17,280 bases of DNA from Spirochaetaceae bacterium (GTDB taxonomy: Bacteria; Spirochaetota; Spirochaetia; DSM-2461): assembly GCA_003246505.1 (NCBI GenBank), contig QKAI01000120.1, forward strand, positions 1 through 17,280, given 5' to 3'. A program made the translations under genes and the position numbers. Below the pieces are notes generated by a model. That model saw only the letters and a list, made by a program, of their open reading frames with translations. It was not told where the DNA came from and did not search any database. Shown here in pieces: positions 1-8,040 of this stretch; the stretch's first letter is position 1; every line of letters starts with the position of its first letter.

Positions 1-1410
1 TCCATTCCCAATCTGGACGGGAGCAAGCTCATCTCCGAATTCAAGAGAATCAGCGAGACTCCCCTTTCGGAACGGATTGACCACCTTACCATGGACCATA
101 GCCGTCTAAATGATATGCTCCTGAAGAAAAAGGGCCTCATTGACCGGGAGGTCGCCCGGGAGGTCTTTCCCATTTCCAAATCCGCCACCCTCATGGCGGG
201 AGTGGCCATGTCGGATAAAAAGAAATTGGGGAGTAGCAGCCTGGAAGAGCTGAAGCTGGTGGTCACCGAGTCTTCCAAAACCATTATCTCCATCGCCGAG
301 GCGATAGGGAACAACCGCCATACCATGAAGGAGTTCTCCTCCCTTGAGGAATTCCGCCAGTCCGATACGGTGGCCCACTGCAGCCGGGTCTTCCATATGT
401 ATTCCGATCTTCTCTACTACTACCACAACCTGGTGTCCCGGGAGGATTCCCGCAAGGAGCTCATCGAATCGATCGAGGGCAAATGCGACAGCTACTACCG
501 GTTCTACCACTCCTTCATCCCCCACAAGAAGATGTCACGGATCAGCGATGTCTTCGAAGGGTCCCTGCCCTTCCTGAGCAAGGAGGAGATCACAACCCTC
601 TCCCTGGCGGCGGCCTACCATGACCTGGGAAAGATCGTCCGGCTGGACTATTACGAGAGCGACAGGCCCCGGGATGACACCATTATTGAGCAGCACCCCT
701 ACGAGATTTTCGAGATGCTCAATCTCATCCCCAACGACAGAAGCATCGCCCTTACAGCCAGCATGCACCACGAAATGTACGGGGGAGGCTACGGCCCCTA
801 CGCCTCCCTGGGGGGAACCTATTTCGCCACCCACCCCGGGGAGAACATCAACCATATTATCACCAACGACATCACCCCCGTGCTCCAGGACGAGAAGGCC
901 TACATCCCCGGTTACTTTCCCGCGAAATTCCTGGAAATCTGCGATATCTACGACGCCCTGCACAACAAGCGGGGGTACAAGACGGCCAAGCCGGTCAGCT
1001 CCGTGCTCACCATCATGGGGGAGGACTTCTTTAATCCGGACAGGCTGAAAGTCACCATGGAGGAGCTGGAAGACCTGTGCTTCGGCAAGAAGTACTGGAG
1101 CAGATACTACATAAGGGATCTGGACGGCTCCCTCTACGGGATCAAGCCCTACGCCAAGCATACCATAGCCCATGACCTGGAATCCCTCTTCCCCCGGGTG
1201 AAGCCCTACATCGGCCTGGGGAAAAAGATGAAGACCCTTCCCAGAAGCGTCAAGGCGACCATCCTCGCCTACCAGGCCCTCCTGCGCATGCAGAACAAGA
1301 TCATACGCAATCCGGGCATGCTCGATCCCATCCTTTTTGACATTTTCATCGACTATATTTCCCGTATCGAAGAGAAGGACTATTCCCACTTTAAATACGG
1401 CGCCGCCTGA
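1..1410 (+). CDS. Divergent HD-GYP-type phosphohydrolase, 5' partial
   Basis: The reading frame is open from base 1. The first Met at 91 has no ribosome binding site, so the gene begins outside the window; residue numbers here count from that Met. The C-terminal half looks like an HD-GYP domain, the class that hydrolyses cyclic di-GMP or related cyclic dinucleotides. H177-D178 lie in an HDLGK motif, H202 in a QHP motif, H226-H227 in HHE, and D285 in the sequence CDIYDAL that normally follows the GYP loop. All the usual metal ligands therefore seem present. The signature loop reads GGGYG rather than GxGYP, and the stretch from it to D285 is about 25-30 residues longer than in typical members. 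The N-terminal part (about 1-90) is probably helical and I do not recognise it. The gene is followed by a 66-nt gap before nifU. The fold assignment is fairly secure; the substrate is not known. Confidence 0.75.
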   Translation, partial: SIPNLDGSKLISEFKRISETPLSERIDHLTMDHSRLNDMLLKKKGLIDREVAREVFPISKSATLMAGVAMSDKKKLGSSSLEELKLVVTESSKTIISIAEAIGNNRHTMKEFSSLEEFRQSDTVAHCSRVFHMYSDLLYYYHNLVSREDSRKELIESIEGKCDSYYRFYHSFIPHKKMSRISDVFEGSLPFLSKEEITTLSLAAAYHDLGKIVRLDYYESDRPRDDTIIEQHPYEIFEMLNLIPNDRSIALTASMHHEMYGGGYGPYASLGGTYFATHPGENINHIITNDITPVLQDEKAYIPGYFPAKFLEICDIYDALHNKRGYKTAKPVSSVLTIMGEDFFNPDRLKVTMEELEDLCFGKKYWSRYYIRDLDGSLYGIKPYAKHTIAHDLESLFPRVKPYIGLGKKMKTLPRSVKATILAYQALLRMQNKIIRNPGMLDPILFDIFIDYISRIEEKDYSHFKYGAA

Positions 1411-1476
1411 TAAAACACTACACAAAACCTAGAAAAAGTATTATTTTAAAGTCACCTGAACCATAAAGAGGTAAAA

Positions 1477-2439
1477 ATGGCTAAAAAAGACCTTGTGGGC
1501 GGTTCTCTCTGGGACAACTACTCCCGGCAGGTGGCCGACCGAATGAATAATCCCCGCAACCTGGGGGAAATCACCCAGGAGGAGGCGGACCGGCTCAATG
1601 CCAAGCTGGTCGTCGCCGACTGGGGGGCCGAATCCTGCGGCGACGCGGTGCGCCTCTACTGGGCTGTGGAAAGGGACACGGACAGAATCGTCAAGGCGAC
1701 CTTCAAGAGCTTCGGCTGCGGGACCGCCATTGCCTCAAGCGATATGATGGCGGAGCTCTGCCTGGGGAAAACGGTGGATGAGGCGGTGCTGATAACCAAC
1801 CTGGACGTGGAGAAATCCCTCCGGGACGATCCAGACACCCCCGCCGTCCCCCCCCAGAAGATGCACTGCTCCGTCATGGCCTACGACGTGATCAAGCAGG
1901 CCGTGGCCATCCATAAGGGCATAGACAGGTCATCCCTGGAAGAGGAGGAGATGGTCTGCGAGTGCGCCCGGGTGACCCTGGGAACCATTCAGGAAGTGAT
2001 ACGCCTTAACGACCTTAAGACGGTGGAGGAGATTACCGCCTACACCAAGGCGGGGGCGTTCTGCAAATCCTGCGTCCGGCCCGGGGGCCATGAATCGAGG
2101 AAATACCACCTCGTTGACATTCTGCGGAACACCCGGGAAGCCATGTCCCGGGAGAAGGCGGAGCAGGAAGCCCTGAAGCCGCAGTTCTCCTCCATGAGTC
2201 TCTTCCAGAAGGGCAAGGCCATCGAAGCATTCCTTGACGCGGAAGTACGTCCCCTCCTCCAGAACGACGGGGGCAATATGGAGATCACCGACCTGAGGGA
2301 GGACGGGGATAGCCTTATCGTCGCCATCGCCTACCAGGGGGCTTGCATGGGCTGCGCCAGCGCCACCACGGGCACCTTCAATTTCATTGAGAACGCTCTG
2401 AGAGAGAAGGTGAGCGAATCCATTGTGGTGACCATGTAG
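1477..2439 (+). CDS. nifU: NifU, three-domain Fe-S cluster scaffold protein
   Basis: This 320-residue protein has the full NifU architecture. An IscU-like N-terminal scaffold carries C54 (SCGDA), C81 (FGCG) and C131 (HCSV). A central BFD-like [2Fe-2S] domain has C161/C163 and C196/C199. A C-terminal Nfu domain has the CMGC pair C290/C293. Such proteins assemble Fe-S clusters in the cytoplasm on sulfur supplied by a NifS-type cysteine desulfurase and pass them to apo-proteins. In many anaerobes NifU serves general Fe-S assembly, so it does not by itself imply nitrogen fixation. No nifS or nif structural gene is in the window. The start is supported by AAAGAGG about 6 nt before the ATG. The next gene begins 8 nt after the stop, suggesting co-transcription. 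Confidence 0.93.
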   Translation: MAKKDLVGGSLWDNYSRQVADRMNNPRNLGEITQEEADRLNAKLVVADWGAESCGDAVRLYWAVERDTDRIVKATFKSFGCGTAIASSDMMAELCLGKTVDEAVLITNLDVEKSLRDDPDTPAVPPQKMHCSVMAYDVIKQAVAIHKGIDRSSLEEEEMVCECARVTLGTIQEVIRLNDLKTVEEITAYTKAGAFCKSCVRPGGHESRKYHLVDILRNTREAMSREKAEQEALKPQFSSMSLFQKGKAIEAFLDAEVRPLLQNDGGNMEITDLREDGDSLIVAIAYQGACMGCASATTGTFNFIENALREKVSESIVVTM

Positions 2440-2447
2440 GTCCCCCC

Positions 2448-3080
2448 ATGATAGAGTACGTCTACGAAAGTAATATCGATGACAGGGTACTCGACCGGGC
2501 CGACCGGATCCTCAAGTCCGACGGCCTGGTGGCGTTTCCTACCGATTCCAGCTGGGCCATCGCGGGAAGCGTCAATTCAAAGGATGCCATAGAAAAACTA
2601 AAGAAGCTCAAGGGGGGCCTCAAGAACTATACCCTGAGCATGATCTGCCGGGACATCTCCCAGATGAGCGACGTGGCCAATATCACCACCCCCCAGTTCA
2701 AGCTGATAAAAAGGCTCACCCCGGGGGCTTATGTCTTCATTCTCCCCGCCCGCAACCACATAGAGAAAGTGGTGAACATGAAGCGGATGGAGATAGGCCT
2801 GCGCATACCCGACAGCCCCATCCCCCTGGCCCTGGTGGAGAAACACGGCTCCCCCCTCTTTTCCATCACCGCCTGCCGGGAGATGAACAACAAGGAGTGG
2901 TGGGATTACAAATTCGCCGAGGAGCACCTCTTCGAGAACGGCTGGGAGCTGGAGGATATCCGGGACGTGGACATGATCATCGACACCGGAGAGGCCCAGG
3001 AGAAGTACCTGACCACGGTGATCCGCCTGACCGGAGAGGAGGAGGAGATCATCCGCGAGGGACACGGCCCCCTTCTCTGA
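2448..3080 (+). CDS. YciO/YrdC/Sua5-family protein (threonylcarbamoyl-AMP synthase-like)
   Basis: This 210-residue protein has a single YrdC-like domain. Visible family features are the N-terminal FPTDS motif where canonical enzymes have PTET/PTDT, a middle segment with LIKRLTPGAYVFIL, then IGLRIPD, and a C-terminal IIREG segment. Length and sequence fit the YciO branch (E. coli YciO is about 206 residues) rather than the longer Sua5 proteins. Canonical TsaC/Sua5 makes threonylcarbamoyl-AMP for the tRNA t6A modification. The role of YciO paralogues is less clear, and the lysine-rich stretch KKLKGGLK departs from the usual KxR motif, so activity cannot be assumed. The start lies 8 nt after nifU and its only Shine-Dalgarno-like bases (TAGGT) overlap the nifU stop, so translation is probably coupled. 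No terminator is visible downstream. Confidence 0.85.
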   Translation: MIEYVYESNIDDRVLDRADRILKSDGLVAFPTDSSWAIAGSVNSKDAIEKLKKLKGGLKNYTLSMICRDISQMSDVANITTPQFKLIKRLTPGAYVFILPARNHIEKVVNMKRMEIGLRIPDSPIPLALVEKHGSPLFSITACREMNNKEWWDYKFAEEHLFENGWELEDIRDVDMIIDTGEAQEKYLTTVIRLTGEEEEIIREGHGPLL

Positions 3081-3112
3081 CGCTCCTTTCATCGAAATTA
3101 CAAAACTGAAAC

Positions 3113-3141
3113 TTGTGTAATCTCCTATTGTCTGTTATCAT
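3113..3141 (+). promoter_or_regulatory. Possible sigma70 promoter for the ABC operon
   Basis: TTGTGT (3113-3118), a 17-nt spacer and TATCAT (3136-3141) lie in the AT-rich gap of 102 nt before the ABC operon. The -10 matches consensus at five of six positions and the -35 at only three, so this is a weak prediction. A start of transcription near 3148 would give a leader of about 35 nt. Confidence 0.3.
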
Positions 3142-3171
3142 TTTTTGCGTTCACAATTCACATACAGATAT

Positions 3172-3177
3172 AGGAGG
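3172..3177 (+). promoter_or_regulatory. Ribosome binding site fixing a TTG start
   Basis: A perfect AGGAGG lies 5 nt before TTG at 3183. It decides the non-ATG start of the ABC ATPase. The bases AGGAGGCTCCT around it are self-complementary, so the site could partly pair with itself. Confidence 0.75.
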
Positions 3178-3182
3178 CTCCT

Positions 3183-4127
3183 TTGATTAAGGCTGAGAAT
3201 CTTACCAAGAGCTACGGCCGGCATCTGGCTGTCGACAACATAAGCTTTTCCATAGAGAAGGGAGAAGTGATCGGGTTCCTGGGACCGAACGGCGCCGGAA
3301 AAAGTACCACCATGAACATGATGTGCGGCTGCCTGGCCCCGACGGAGGGAAAAATCACCATCAACGGCATCGACATCATGGACGAGCCGGAGGAAACCCG
3401 CAAGTACGTGGGCTATCTGCCCGAGCAGCCTCCCCTCTACTTTGAAATGACCGTCACCGAGTATCTGAAATTCGTGGGGGAGCTGAAAAAGGTCCCCAAG
3501 AAGCAGATCAAAGAGGATATAGACCGAATCGTCAATCTGGTGAAGATCGCCGACGTGAAGCACCGGCTCATCCGCAACCTCTCCAAGGGATACAAGCAGC
3601 GGGTCGGCATCGCCCAGGCCCTCATGGGAAATCCCCCCATCCTGGTTCTGGACGAACCCTCCGTGGGGCTGGACCCCAAGCAGATCATAGAGATCCGCAA
3701 CCTGATCAACGAGCTCAAAAAGGACCACACCCTCATCATAAGTTCCCACATCCTGCCGGAGATATCCGCCGTCTGCGACCGGGTGCTTATCATCAACAAG
3801 GGGGTCATAGTGGCTTCCGATACCCCGGAGAACCTCTCCCGGAGACTCACCGGATCGGACAAGGTCTACCTGCGGATCCGGGGGGATGAGGCCGCCGTGA
3901 GGGAGGCCCTGTCCGGAATCACGTCGGGAGACAGAATCACCGTCGCCCCCTGCCAGGACGAGGACGCCCTGGAAGTGACCCTGGAAGCGGAGGGGGAGGA
4001 GGACATAAGGGAGAAGGTCTTCTTCGCCCTCTCCGGCGGCAGGCTTCCCCTGCTCCAGATGCGCCCCCTGGAGATGAGCCTTGAGGACATCTTCCTGAAT
4101 CTGACCACCGTGGAGGAGAACGCGTAA
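3183..4127 (+). CDS. ABC transporter ATP-binding protein, GldA-like
   Basis: This 314-residue cytoplasmic ATPase has the complete ABC motif set: Walker A GPNGAGKST (34-42), Q-loop Gln82, signature LSKGYKQR (133-140), Walker B ILVLDEP (153-159, with catalytic E158) and the switch His189. Residues from about 215 onward form the C-terminal extension usual in ABC-2 exporter ATPases. The next three genes (permease, GldG-like protein, DUF4340 protein) identify it as the motor of a GldA/GldF/GldG-type complex. That family was first described from gliding Bacteroidetes but is widespread in non-gliding bacteria, and its substrate is unknown. Translation starts at TTG, supported by a perfect AGGAGG. 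The stop overlaps the next ATG in TAATG. The ABC assignment is certain; the GldA label rests on gene context. Confidence 0.93.
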   Translation: MIKAENLTKSYGRHLAVDNISFSIEKGEVIGFLGPNGAGKSTTMNMMCGCLAPTEGKITINGIDIMDEPEETRKYVGYLPEQPPLYFEMTVTEYLKFVGELKKVPKKQIKEDIDRIVNLVKIADVKHRLIRNLSKGYKQRVGIAQALMGNPPILVLDEPSVGLDPKQIIEIRNLINELKKDHTLIISSHILPEISAVCDRVLIINKGVIVASDTPENLSRRLTGSDKVYLRIRGDEAAVREALSGITSGDRITVAPCQDEDALEVTLEAEGEEDIREKVFFALSGGRLPLLQMRPLEMSLEDIFLNLTTVEENA

Positions 4128-4993
4128 TGCTGGCCGTACTGAAAAAAGAGTTCAAGACCTATTTCATAACCCCCGTGGGATACATTTTCATGGGACTGTT
4201 CCTCCTTATCGCGGGGATCACCTTTACAACGGGAAACGTCTTCTCCATGAGCGAAGACTACGCCAACGGCACCCTGAGCGGTCTCATCATCGTCTTCGTC
4301 CTGGCCATTCCCCTCCTCACCATGAGGATCTATACGGAGGAACAGCGCCAGAAGACGGAGCAGCTGCTCCTGACGGCGCCGGTTCCCACCTGGCAGGTGG
4401 TGCTGGGCAAGTTCTTCGCCGCCTGCCTGCTCTTCGGACTGACTCTGGTCGTCACGGTGATCTTCCCGGTCATCCTCTCCTTCCACGGAAGAATGGAGTG
4501 GGCCGTGATCATCGGCTCCTATATCGGCTTCTTTCTCCTGGGCTGCGCCTTCACCTCCATCGGGGTGTTCGTCTCCTCCCTGACCGAAAGCCAGGCCTCG
4601 GCGGCCATCATTACCCTCTTCCTGGTCCTCATCACCTGGATGATCGACTTCATAGCCGGCTACATGCCCCAGAGCAATCTTTCCGGCATCATCTTCGCCG
4701 CGGCCATCGCGGTGATCTTGGGGCTCCTGGTGTACAACTCCTCCCGGAACCTCACCGTCTCGGGACTGGTCATCCTGGGGGGCCTCCTCATCGCGGGGGC
4801 GATTCTCCTGATCCGAAGGGAGGTCTTCACCAGCCTGATCACCAAATCCCTGAACTGGTTCTCCCTCACCTCCCGGTTCTACAACTTCCCCCGGGGCATC
4901 CTCAAGCTGTCCGACATCGTCTACTACCTCTCCTTCTGCGGTTTCTTCGTTTACCTGACCAGCAGAAAAATCGAAAAGAAGAGATGGAGCTAA
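4127..4993 (+). CDS. ABC-2 type permease, GldF-like
   Basis: This 288-residue integral membrane protein has hydrophobic segments at roughly 15-35, 51-68, 92-118, 125-149, 155-178, 186-202, 211-229 and 263-278. It has the ABC-2 family motif TEEQRQKTEQLLLTAPV (70-86) after the second segment; the family uses this region as the coupling element facing the ATPase. It should form the membrane channel of the exporter with the ATPase encoded just upstream. Its ATG shares one base with the preceding stop codon, and GGAGGAG about 8 nt upstream serves as ribosome binding site. The next gene starts 3 nt after its stop. Substrate and direction cannot be read from the sequence; ABC-2 permeases are generally exporters. 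Confidence 0.92.
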   Translation: MLAVLKKEFKTYFITPVGYIFMGLFLLIAGITFTTGNVFSMSEDYANGTLSGLIIVFVLAIPLLTMRIYTEEQRQKTEQLLLTAPVPTWQVVLGKFFAACLLFGLTLVVTVIFPVILSFHGRMEWAVIIGSYIGFFLLGCAFTSIGVFVSSLTESQASAAIITLFLVLITWMIDFIAGYMPQSNLSGIIFAAAIAVILGLLVYNSSRNLTVSGLVILGGLLIAGAILLIRREVFTSLITKSLNWFSLTSRFYNFPRGILKLSDIVYYLSFCGFFVYLTSRKIEKKRWS

Positions 4994-4996
4994 GCC

Positions 4997-6433
4997 ATGA
5001 AATTATCCTTTAACTTCAAAGCGAAACAGGCCGCCATGGCCACGGTCTCCCTCATACTCATCATTGCGGGAGTAATCATCCTCAACCTCATCGTGGGCAA
5101 ACTGCCCGCCCAGTGGGACATGACCAAGAAAAAGCTCTACTCCCTGACCGACGATTCGAAGACCGTCATCGGGAGCCTGAATCAGGAGATTACCATCTAC
5201 GCCCTTTTCCCCGCGGGACAGGAGGCGGACGACATCATGGAGGTTCTGAATCTCTACGGGGCGGCTTCGAAGTTCATCACCGTGAAGACGGTGGATCCGG
5301 ACCGCAACCCGGGCCTCCTCAAACGCTTCCAGGAAGAGGAGAATGCGGAGCTGACCAAGGGCTCCCTGGTGGTCTTCACGGACAACTACTTCAAGGTGAT
5401 CAACTACATGGACATGTACGACACCAGCCTCAACCAGCAGGGTCAGATGCAGGTCTTCGGATTCGCCGCGGAGCAGCGGGTCACCTCCGCCCTGGCCTAC
5501 GTGAACACCGGGTACAGCCCCCGGGTCGTGGAGATCTCCGGGCACTACGAGAACACCCTGGAGGAGATCGGCCTCAAGGGGGCGGTGGAAAAATCCAATT
5601 TCCAGGTGGGGGACGTGAACCTGCTCCGGGACGGGGGCATTCCCGCCGGCGCCGACGTGGTTCTCCTCAACTCGCCCAAAACCGATTTCAATCCCCAGGA
5701 GATAGCCTACCTCAAGGCCTATCTGGATCAGGGGGGCCATATTTTCGTAGCCCTGGACCTGACCCAGGATCCCCTGGTAAATCTGTATGACCTCCTCACC
5801 GACTACAACATTGTGGTTCAGTACGGGGTGACCCTGGAAAAGGACACCACCCGCCAGCTGCCGGGAAGCGGCAACAATCCGGTCTTCTTCGCCCCCGCTG
5901 TGAAGGAGCACGACATCACCGCTTCCATTCGGGAAAACGACCTGGATCCCTTCTTCGCCTACGCCATGGGCCTTGGCACCACGGAGAGCATGATCCGGAA
6001 CATCAAGGTGGAGCCCCTCATGACCTCATCGGCCAGGTCCTTCCTTCGCACCGATCTGAACGACGGTTCGGAGAACATGACCGCCGCCGATGTGCCCGGA
6101 CCGGTCACCGTGGCCGCCGCGGTCTACCAGACCAGCCGGGACACGGGATTCCCCGAGGGGATGAAAATGGTCCTCATCACCAGCGGGACCTCTCTCACGG
6201 TCATGCCCGGACTGGGGCAGATCAAGGCCAACTCGGACTTCTTCGTCGATTCGATCAACTGGCTGAGCGACCAGGAGGACAGCGTCAACATCAAGAGCAA
6301 GAGCCTCTATAAGCTGCCCCTGCAGATGAACGCGGTCAACGCCTGGATCTATGCGGCCATCGCCATCATCCTGATACCCCTTCTCGTGGCGGCGGCCGGC
6401 TTCATCGTACTCATCAGGAGGAAGAACCTCTAA
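4997..6433 (+). CDS. GldG-like ABC transporter auxiliary protein
   Basis: This 478-residue protein is anchored by one hydrophobic helix near each end (about 14-35 and 449-472), with a large soluble part between them that should lie outside the cytoplasmic membrane. The sequence just after the first helix, DMTKKKLYSLTDDSKTVI (41-58), is the characteristic opening of the GldG / ABC-transporter auxiliary family. Its middle part resembles the family's domain of unknown function (ABC_transp_aux type). It probably partners the GldF-like permease and may recognise the substrate or couple the complex to the envelope. It starts 3 nt after the permease stop and its own stop overlaps the next ATG in TAATG, so the four genes are almost certainly one translationally coupled operon. 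No enzymatic motif is visible. Confidence 0.87.
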   Translation: MKLSFNFKAKQAAMATVSLILIIAGVIILNLIVGKLPAQWDMTKKKLYSLTDDSKTVIGSLNQEITIYALFPAGQEADDIMEVLNLYGAASKFITVKTVDPDRNPGLLKRFQEEENAELTKGSLVVFTDNYFKVINYMDMYDTSLNQQGQMQVFGFAAEQRVTSALAYVNTGYSPRVVEISGHYENTLEEIGLKGAVEKSNFQVGDVNLLRDGGIPAGADVVLLNSPKTDFNPQEIAYLKAYLDQGGHIFVALDLTQDPLVNLYDLLTDYNIVVQYGVTLEKDTTRQLPGSGNNPVFFAPAVKEHDITASIRENDLDPFFAYAMGLGTTESMIRNIKVEPLMTSSARSFLRTDLNDGSENMTAADVPGPVTVAAAVYQTSRDTGFPEGMKMVLITSGTSLTVMPGLGQIKANSDFFVDSINWLSDQEDSVNIKSKSLYKLPLQMNAVNAWIYAAIAIILIPLLVAAAGFIVLIRRKNL

Positions 6434-7908
6434 TGAAGAAACGGACCAAACAGCTTATCGCCGCCGCCGGGGCGGTGGTCCTTCTTTCCGGGGTGTTCCT
6501 CGCCTCCTCCCTTTCGGAGAAGAAGAAGGCCGCCGAAGCGGCCGCCGCGAAGGAAGCGGAGAGGGCCGCCGCCCAGGAGGATTACGAATTCGTCAAGTTC
6601 ATCACCATCCCCTCCGAGGAGATGGTGAGGATAGAAATGGATTTTCCCGGGGAGAAGGTCGTCCTGGAAAGGGAGGGGGAGGACTGGAAAATGACAACCC
6701 CGGCCTACGATACGGTCCAGAGCGCCGTGAACAGGGCCGCCGCATCCATCTCCGGGGTGGGCTCCTCCACCCTGGTTGAGGAAAATGTCTCCGACTGGTC
6801 CGTCTACGGCCTGGGACCGGAGGCGGGACGCACCAGGGTGACCTCCGCCGACGGGAAACAGGAAACCCTTGTCTTGGGGGACAAAACCCCCACGGGCAGC
6901 GGCTACTACGCCAGCCCCGAGGGGAACCCCAACGCCTACCTGATGTACCCCTATTCGGCGGAAAATCTCATGCCCGACGTGGACGGTCTCCGGGACAGGA
7001 GCCTTCCCCAGATAGACCTGCAGAAGCTCTCCTACGTCAAGGCGGAGGGGGAGAAGACCATGGAGCTGGTTCCCTACCATGAGTTCGAGGCCTTTTCCAA
7101 CAGCTTCTCCTCCCTCCTCATGGTTCAGCCCTACGATCAGCCCAGCGGCATCAGCATGGACAGGATGGGACGGTTCTTCGAGGCCATGGCCGCCAACCCC
7201 CTGGGGAAGATGAGCTTCGTGGACGGGTACGACTCCCTCGCATCCCTGGGGCTGGACGAGAAATCCGCCAGGAAAATCAGTTACCGCGATTCGGATAACA
7301 ACTCGGTCACCCTCCTGGTGGGGAAGGCCGTCTCCCAGGAGGAATTCGTGAACAGCTCCGAACAGCCGGGGCAGTACATGGGCATCCTGGGGCCCCGGGC
7401 GGAGTACTACGCCATGCTCCCCGGGGGGAAGGACGTTTTCACCGTCTCCGGCGCCTGGGCGGGCCTGGTGGAAGCGGACCCCTTCACCCTCCGGGACAGT
7501 TTCGTCCGCCTGATCAATATAGACGATGTGGAGTCCTTCTCCTTCTCTTTCAAGGGCAAGACCTGGGGGGGGCGGATCGAACGGGAAGGCGAAGGGGATG
7601 AGACGAGGGAGACCTATTTCCTTGACGGGGAGCCCGCCGAGGAGGATCTCTTCAAGGACACCTACCAGGACTGTCTCTATCTCATGTACGAGGGTGAGGC
7701 CGATCCCTCCTTCAGGCTCCCTAAAATCGCCCCCGAGGCGACCCTGCGCTACATCGGCACGGAGGAGCACGGCGGAACGACCCGGGCCGATTTCTATCCC
7801 TACGACAGCCAGTATTACATCGTCAGCGTGGACGGGCAGAAGGCGGAATTCCTTGTAGGCCGTTACCAGCTGGAGGATGTGGTGAAAAACCTGCAGTCCC
7901 GAAAGTAG
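6433..7908 (+). CDS. DUF4340-family membrane-anchored protein
   Basis: This 491-residue protein has an N-terminal hydrophobic anchor (about 8-26). A short Ala/Glu/Lys-rich linker (29-49) follows, then a long soluble region with the repeated beta-rich pattern of DUF4340 proteins: a W-containing segment (LEREGEDWKMTTP), SDWSVYGLGP, and LVLGDKTPTGSGYYA. DUF4340 genes commonly follow gldG-like genes, and this one is the last cistron of the operon. The protein is probably an extracytoplasmic partner of the exporter; no catalytic residues can be named. No lipobox cysteine is seen near the anchor, so it is more likely a membrane-tethered protein than a lipoprotein. The ATG shares one base with the gldG-like stop. 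A strong terminator begins 12 nt after its stop codon. Confidence 0.85.
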   Translation: MKKRTKQLIAAAGAVVLLSGVFLASSLSEKKKAAEAAAAKEAERAAAQEDYEFVKFITIPSEEMVRIEMDFPGEKVVLEREGEDWKMTTPAYDTVQSAVNRAAASISGVGSSTLVEENVSDWSVYGLGPEAGRTRVTSADGKQETLVLGDKTPTGSGYYASPEGNPNAYLMYPYSAENLMPDVDGLRDRSLPQIDLQKLSYVKAEGEKTMELVPYHEFEAFSNSFSSLLMVQPYDQPSGISMDRMGRFFEAMAANPLGKMSFVDGYDSLASLGLDEKSARKISYRDSDNNSVTLLVGKAVSQEEFVNSSEQPGQYMGILGPRAEYYAMLPGGKDVFTVSGAWAGLVEADPFTLRDSFVRLINIDDVESFSFSFKGKTWGGRIEREGEGDETRETYFLDGEPAEEDLFKDTYQDCLYLMYEGEADPSFRLPKIAPEATLRYIGTEEHGGTTRADFYPYDSQYYIVSVDGQKAEFLVGRYQLEDVVKNLQSRK

Positions 7909-7919
7909 GAACGACGAGG

Positions 7920-7951
7920 GCCCGATTCCCCTGGGAATCGGGCTTTTTTTT
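7920..7951 (+). terminator. Rho-independent terminator of the ABC operon
   Basis: GCCCGATTCC and GGAATCGGGC form a perfect 10-bp stem with a 4-nt loop (7930-7933), followed directly by eight T residues (7944-7951). It lies just after the DUF4340 gene and before the chemoreceptor promoter, separating the two units. Confidence 0.95.
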
Positions 7952-7970
7952 CCTACCGGGGCGTAGGGTA

Positions 7971-7999
7971 TTGAAAAAAATCCCCACATAACCTATTGT
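7971..7999 (+). promoter_or_regulatory. Sigma70-type promoter for the chemoreceptor gene
   Basis: TTGAAA (7971-7976), a 17-nt spacer and TATTGT (7994-7999) lie between the operon terminator and the chemoreceptor start. Five of six and four of six positions match consensus. Transcription from about 8006 would give a leader of about 35 nt containing AAGGA (8027-8031), 9 nt before the GTG start. Confidence 0.6.
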
Positions 8000-8040
8000 A
8001 ATTTCCTATTCATCATTTAAAAAAATAAGGAATTACCCCT

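Noticed and set aside
1439..1444. TATTAT as a -10 element for nifU
   Set aside because: No -35-like hexamer lies at 16-18 nt upstream; in this AT-rich gap a single hexamer is not convincing.
6430..7989. A 519-codon open frame on the minus strand across the DUF4340 gene
   Set aside because: It covers the DUF4340 gene and the operon terminator, has low-complexity Gly/Leu/Pro content and no domain. It is a shadow of the real gene.
3124..8000. The 8-mer CCTATTGT in two intergenic regions (3124-3131 and 7992-7999)
   Set aside because: Two copies of an AT-rich octamer are expected by chance. Only the second has a well-placed -35.
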